A stretch of DNA of 64,000 nt. Origin: Stappia sp. 28M-7. GTDB taxonomy: Bacteria; Pseudomonadota; Alphaproteobacteria; Rhizobiales; Stappiaceae. The notes under the pieces were generated by a model that ran no database searches, was not told where the DNA came from, and saw nothing but the letters and a program-made list of their open reading frames with translations. Location of the stretch: NCBI RefSeq assembly GCF_014252955.1, contig NZ_JACMIA010000001.1, forward strand, positions 3,618,258 through 3,682,257, given 5' to 3'. This document shows, in pieces, positions 60,329 to 64,000 of the stretch; position 1 is the stretch's first letter, and each line of letters begins with the position of its first letter. The position numbers were made by a program, and so were the translations under genes.

Positions 60329-61285
60329 ATGAGCGGCCTTGGGCGCTTCTCGCTCTCCTCGCCAGGCTCCGCGGCGCAGGACGATCATCAGGGAGCCGCC
60401 TGGCCGCAGGTCGTGGCCGGCGCGCGCTCGCTCGCCGAGGCCCTGCCCGATCTGCTGGTCGAAGCCCGCCAGGTGGCCATGACGATCAATGCCGGCTGGC
60501 ACGGCCGCCGCCGCTCCGGCACCGGCGAGAATTTCTGGCAGTTCCGTCCCTTCATCGCCGGCGAGCCGGTGCGCCGCATCGACTGGCGCCGCTCCGCACG
60601 CGACGATCATCTTTATGTCCGCGAGCGCGAATGGGAGGCCGCCCACACCGTCTGGCTCTGGGCGGATCTCTCGCCCTCCATGGGCTTTCGCTCGCATCTG
60701 TCGCAGGTCCTGAAGCGCGACCGCGCCCTCGTGCTGCTGCTGGCGCTTGCCGACCTTCTCGCCGATACCGGAGAGCGCATCGGCCTGCCTGGTCTGCGCC
60801 GCCCCGCCGCCGACCGTCACGCGGCCGAGCGTATCGCCGATTCCCTCGGGCATCTCGCCGACCCGGTCAGCCTGCCGCCGACGGAGGACATCCGCCGCTT
60901 TTCGGAAGTGGTGCTGATCGGAGACCTGCTCGATCCGGTCGAGGAGACGCTGACCTGGATGCGCAAGGTCGCCGCCACCGGTGCCCGCGCCCATGTGGTC
61001 ATGGTCCTCGATCCGATCGAAGAGACCTTCCCCTTCACCGGCCGCACCGAGTTCCGCGATCCCGAAACCGGCTTCAAGCTGACCAGCGGCAAGGCCGAGC
61101 AGTGGCGGCGCGCCTATCGCGACCGGCTGGAGGCGCATCGGCAGGCGCTGTCGGATGCCGCACGCCGCGCCGGCTGGACCTTCGTCGTCCACCACACCGA
61201 CCGCCCGGCATCCGAGCCGATGCTGCTGCTGCACAGCCGCCTCAGCGGCATTCCGATCCACGGACCGGGAGGCGCCGGCCGATGA
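60329..61285 (+). CDS. DUF58 domain protein
   Basis: A 318-residue protein. The DUF58 hallmark is present: NFWQFRPFIAGEPVRRIDWRRSARDDHLYVREREWE (about 69-103). It is followed by a VWA-like metal site DLSPS at 113-117 (D-x-S-x-S). Typically a partner of the MoxR ATPase encoded 6 nt upstream. No membrane segment seen, so it is probably at the inner face of the membrane with the next protein. Stop overlaps the next start (ATGA). Confidence 0.93.
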   Translation: MSGLGRFSLSSPGSAAQDDHQGAAWPQVVAGARSLAEALPDLLVEARQVAMTINAGWHGRRRSGTGENFWQFRPFIAGEPVRRIDWRRSARDDHLYVREREWEAAHTVWLWADLSPSMGFRSHLSQVLKRDRALVLLLALADLLADTGERIGLPGLRRPAADRHAAERIADSLGHLADPVSLPPTEDIRRFSEVVLIGDLLDPVEETLTWMRKVAATGARAHVVMVLDPIEETFPFTGRTEFRDPETGFKLTSGKAEQWRRAYRDRLEAHRQALSDAARRAGWTFVVHHTDRPASEPMLLLHSRLSGIPIHGPGGAGR

Positions 61286-64000
61286 GCTCCTTCCTGCCCC
61301 TCGGCTTCACCGCCCCGCTCGTGCTCGCCGCCCTGCTGCTGCTTCCGGTGATCTGGTGGCTGCTGCGGCTGATCCCGCCGAGCCCGCGCCGCGTCTCCTT
61401 TCCGCCCGCACGCCTCCTCGCCGATATCGACAAGCGCGAGGAGACGCCGGACAACAGCCCCTGGTGGCTGACCCTTTTGCGCCTGCTGCTCGCCGCCGCG
61501 ATCATTCTTGCCCTTGCCGGGCCGATCTGGCGCCCGCTTGCCGATGCACCCTCCGGCTCCGGTCCCCTGTGGATCGTCCTCGACAACGGCTGGGCCTCCT
61601 CCTCGGGCTGGGAAACCCGCCGCCGCACGGCAGAACGGCTTGTCGAGACCGCCGCCGACACCGGCCGCCCGGTCCTGCTCGCCGCAACCGCGGAAGGGGC
61701 CGACCAGCCCCTCGTGCCTCAGAACGCCCGCGTCGCGCTGGAGCGGCTGCGCGTGCTCGAGCCGCGCTCCTGGCCGGCCAACCGGGGCGAGCTGACCATC
61801 GGCCTGCGCAAGGCCGCGCAGGAAACCCGTCCCGGTTCCATCGTCTGGCTGGCCGAGGACGCGGCGAATGCCGGCACCGCGCGCTTCGTCGCGGATCTCG
61901 GCGCCCTTGCCGGCGAGAACGAGCTCACCGTCATGACCGGTCTCGGCCGGCCCACCGTGCTGGCCGATGCCCGCAACGACATCGAGGCGCTGACCGTCTC
62001 CGTGCGCGCGGACGCCCCGTCCTCCACGCCGCGCACCATCCGCGCGCTCGACATGCGCGGCCTCACCCTGGGCGAGACGGATGCCTCCTTCGACGAGGAC
62101 GGCGTGACCGGATCGGCCCGGTTCGACTTCCCCGTCGAGCTGCGCAACGACGTCGCCCGGCTGGAGCTGGTCGGCGAGGACAGCGCCGCCGGCGTGCAGT
62201 TGCTCGACGACCGCTGGCAGCGCCGCACCGTCGGCATCGTCTCCGGCGCCTCCGCCGATCAGGCACAGCCGCTGCTGTCGCCGCTTTATTATCTGGAGCG
62301 TGCGCTCTCGCCCTTTGCCGAGTTGCGCCGCCCGCGCGAGGAGAACCTCGCCGAAGCCCTGCCGGACCTGATCGAGCAGGGCGTCTCCGTCATCGTGCTG
62401 GCCGATGTCGGCCGCCTGCCGGAAGGCGCGCTGGAGGCGGTCGCGGCCTGGGTCGAGCAAGGCGGGGTACTGGTCCGCTTCGCCGGCCCGCGCATGGCCG
62501 GCGGCACCGACGATCTGGTGCCCTCGCCCCTTCGCGCCGGCGACCGGACGCTGGGCGGCAGCCTGTCCTGGGAACAGCCTCAACCGCTGGCAAGCTTTTC
62601 GGACACCTCGCCCTTCGCCCGCCTTGCCGTTCCGGCCGACGTGACGGTCAACCGGCAGGTGCTGGCCGAGCCCGGCCCCGATCTTGCCGACCGCACCTGG
62701 GCCTCGCTGGCCGACGGCACGCCGCTCGTCACCGCGTCGGCGCGCGGACGCGGCACGCTGGTCCTCTTCCATGTCACCGCCGACACCGGCTGGTCGAACC
62801 TGCCGATCTCCGGCACCTTCGTCTCCATGCTGCGGCGGATCGTGGCGCTTTCCTCGGCCTCCGGCGCAAGGGGCGATGGCAACGGCACCGCCGCCGCCTC
62901 CGGCACCGTGCAGGAGCCGGCAGAGGTCCTTCTGCCGCCCGTGCGCGTGCTCGACGGGCGCGGCCGTCTGGGCCCGCCGCCGGCCTCCGCCCTGCCCGTC
63001 TCCGCCCGCCAGGGTGAGGTCGAGGCCAGCCGCCGTCATCCTCCCGGCCTTTACGGCAGCGACGATGCATTCCGCGCGATCAACCTCTTCACCTCCCTCG
63101 ATCAGGTCATGCCGCTCGACCTCGCCCCGATCGAGGGCGCCGCGACGGTCGCGCGCTATCCCACGACGGAGGCAACGGACCTGCGCCCGCTGCTCTTCAT
63201 CGCCGCGCTGCTTCTGCTCTTCGCCGACGCAATCGCGATGATGTGGCTACGCGGCGATGCGCAGGGGCTGCGCAGCCGCCTGTCCCGCGGCGCGGCCGTG
63301 CTGCTTCTCGCCGGCATTGCCGCAGCGCTCGTCCAGCCGCAGACGGCAAGGGCGCAGGACACGTCCGACGATCTGGCAGCGCTGGAGGCGACGCTCGACA
63401 CCCGCCTTGCCTATGTGCTCACCGGCCAGCCGGACCGCGACGCCACCAGTCGCCAGGGCCTGCTCGGCCTCACCCGCTACATCTCCACCCGCACGGCGCT
63501 GGAGCCCGAGGCGCCCGTCGGCGTGGACATTGCAACCGACGAGCTCGCCTTCTACCCCGTGCTTTACTGGCCGATCTCCGAGACGACGCCGGTACCCTCG
63601 CCCGAGGCGCTGGCACGCATCGACACCTATATGCGCAACGGCGGCACCATCCTGTTCGACACCGCCGACCAGCTTTCGGCCGGGATTTCCGGTTTCGGAA
63701 CCTCGCCGTCGGTGCTGCGCCTGCGCCAGGTGCTCGACGGGCTCGACATTCCCCCGCTGGAACCGGTGCCCGCCGACCACGTCCTGACCAAGGCCTTCTA
63801 TCTGCTCGAGAGTTTCCCCGGCCGCTATGCCGACGGGCCGCTCTGGGTCGAGGCGACGGAAACCCAGACCGCCGGTGACCGCCCGGTGCGCGCCGGCGAC
63901 GGCGTCTCCCCGCTCCTGATCACCGGCAACGACTTCGCCGCCGCCTGGGCCGTGGACGAGGCCGGCAACCCGCTGTTCCCGACCATTCCCAACGATGCCA
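61282..64000 (+). CDS. DUF4159 domain membrane protein (BatA-like), 3' truncated by window edge
   Basis: Open to the end of the window, over 900 codons. It begins with BatA-like LGFTAPLVLAALLLLPVIWWLLRLIPPSP, a second membrane helix (LTLLRLLLAAAIILALAGPIW), then a VWA-like fold whose metal motif is degraded (VLDNGWASS instead of D-x-S-x-S). A long periplasmic or cytoplasmic region with a glutamine-amidotransferase-like stretch follows, then another membrane pair near 63180-63340 (LRPLLFIAALLLLFADAIAMM, AAVLLLAGIAAALV). Next comes a DUF4159 segment ELAFYPVLYWPIS...ARIDTYMRNGGTILFDTADQ. Third gene of the MoxR operon. Confidence 0.88.
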   Translation, partial: MSSFLPLGFTAPLVLAALLLLPVIWWLLRLIPPSPRRVSFPPARLLADIDKREETPDNSPWWLTLLRLLLAAAIILALAGPIWRPLADAPSGSGPLWIVLDNGWASSSGWETRRRTAERLVETAADTGRPVLLAATAEGADQPLVPQNARVALERLRVLEPRSWPANRGELTIGLRKAAQETRPGSIVWLAEDAANAGTARFVADLGALAGENELTVMTGLGRPTVLADARNDIEALTVSVRADAPSSTPRTIRALDMRGLTLGETDASFDEDGVTGSARFDFPVELRNDVARLELVGEDSAAGVQLLDDRWQRRTVGIVSGASADQAQPLLSPLYYLERALSPFAELRRPREENLAEALPDLIEQGVSVIVLADVGRLPEGALEAVAAWVEQGGVLVRFAGPRMAGGTDDLVPSPLRAGDRTLGGSLSWEQPQPLASFSDTSPFARLAVPADVTVNRQVLAEPGPDLADRTWASLADGTPLVTASARGRGTLVLFHVTADTGWSNLPISGTFVSMLRRIVALSSASGARGDGNGTAAASGTVQEPAEVLLPPVRVLDGRGRLGPPPASALPVSARQGEVEASRRHPPGLYGSDDAFRAINLFTSLDQVMPLDLAPIEGAATVARYPTTEATDLRPLLFIAALLLLFADAIAMMWLRGDAQGLRSRLSRGAAVLLLAGIAAALVQPQTARAQDTSDDLAALEATLDTRLAYVLTGQPDRDATSRQGLLGLTRYISTRTALEPEAPVGVDIATDELAFYPVLYWPISETTPVPSPEALARIDTYMRNGGTILFDTADQLSAGISGFGTSPSVLRLRQVLDGLDIPPLEPVPADHVLTKAFYLLESFPGRYADGPLWVEATETQTAGDRPVRAGDGVSPLLITGNDFAAAWAVDEAGNPLFPTIPNDA

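Overview
The window is 64 kb of GC-rich chromosome from an alphaproteobacterium. Housekeeping content and gene order (uvrC-pgsA-moaD-moaE, rplY-pth-ychF-maoC-maoC, lgt-midA-pgeF, petABC next to mtnP-apt, a MarR/OmpR/histidine-kinase trio resembling petP-petR) fit the Hyphomicrobiales (Rhizobiales). A Stappia/Labrenzia-like genus is possible, but the sequence alone does not prove it. No rRNA, tRNA, insertion sequence, prophage or CRISPR array was seen. Nearly every base belongs to about 70 genes, many translationally coupled through 4-nt overlaps (ATGA, GTGA, TTGA). Long open frames on the opposite strand are common here because of the base composition and were not called.

Layout. 1-9.9 kb: the end of anmK, a DUF1402 protein with lytic-transglycosylase-like motifs, a metallo-beta-lactamase-fold hydrolase, an RGG-repeat/cold-shock-domain protein, an acetyltransferase coupled to rlmJ, three small secreted proteins including an RNase T2, and a GST. 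9.9-20 kb: an orphan PhnD-like binding protein, an outer membrane beta-barrel with an operator-like palindrome upstream, a Ca/Na antiporter, an SDR coupled to uvrC, a HlyU protein, an acetyltransferase, pgsA-moaD-moaE and a Bcr/CflA efflux pump. 20-27 kb: ilvE, the MarR/response-regulator/kinase operon, csaA, a TetR regulator, ybjN-proC and ubiK. 27-33 kb: lgt-midA-pgeF-M24 protein, a lipoprotein, prs with a clear terminator, and a DUF411 protein. 33.6-37.1 kb: an SsuABC/TauABC-type ABC importer with a secreted PDC-sensor protein. 37.4-42.6 kb: rplY-pth-ychF, a secreted protein, two MaoC hydratases and a coiled-coil protein behind a perfect CtrA-type box. 42.6-45.4 kb: mtnP, apt, bluB and an acetyltransferase. 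45.5-53.4 kb: petABC and two paralogous exporter-type ABC proteins separated by a 34-bp tandem repeat array. 53.6-64 kb: trmL-hemF-ATPase, cca-DUF6111-NUDIX-DUF1285, and a divergent MoxR-DUF58-DUF4159 operon cut by the window end.

Themes. Several parts concern the envelope: anmK, lgt, pgeF, the outer membrane protein, the DUF1402 protein and the MoxR cluster. Others concern aerobic respiration: petABC, hemF, ubiK, midA, and possibly petPR as regulators of petABC. No clear-cut new system stands out. The best leads are the 34-bp array between near-duplicate ABC genes, the RGG-CSD protein, the CtrA-box coiled-coil gene, the palindrome upstream of the outer membrane protein, and enzymes with altered active sites (the M24 protein, RlmJ, and the kinase H-box).
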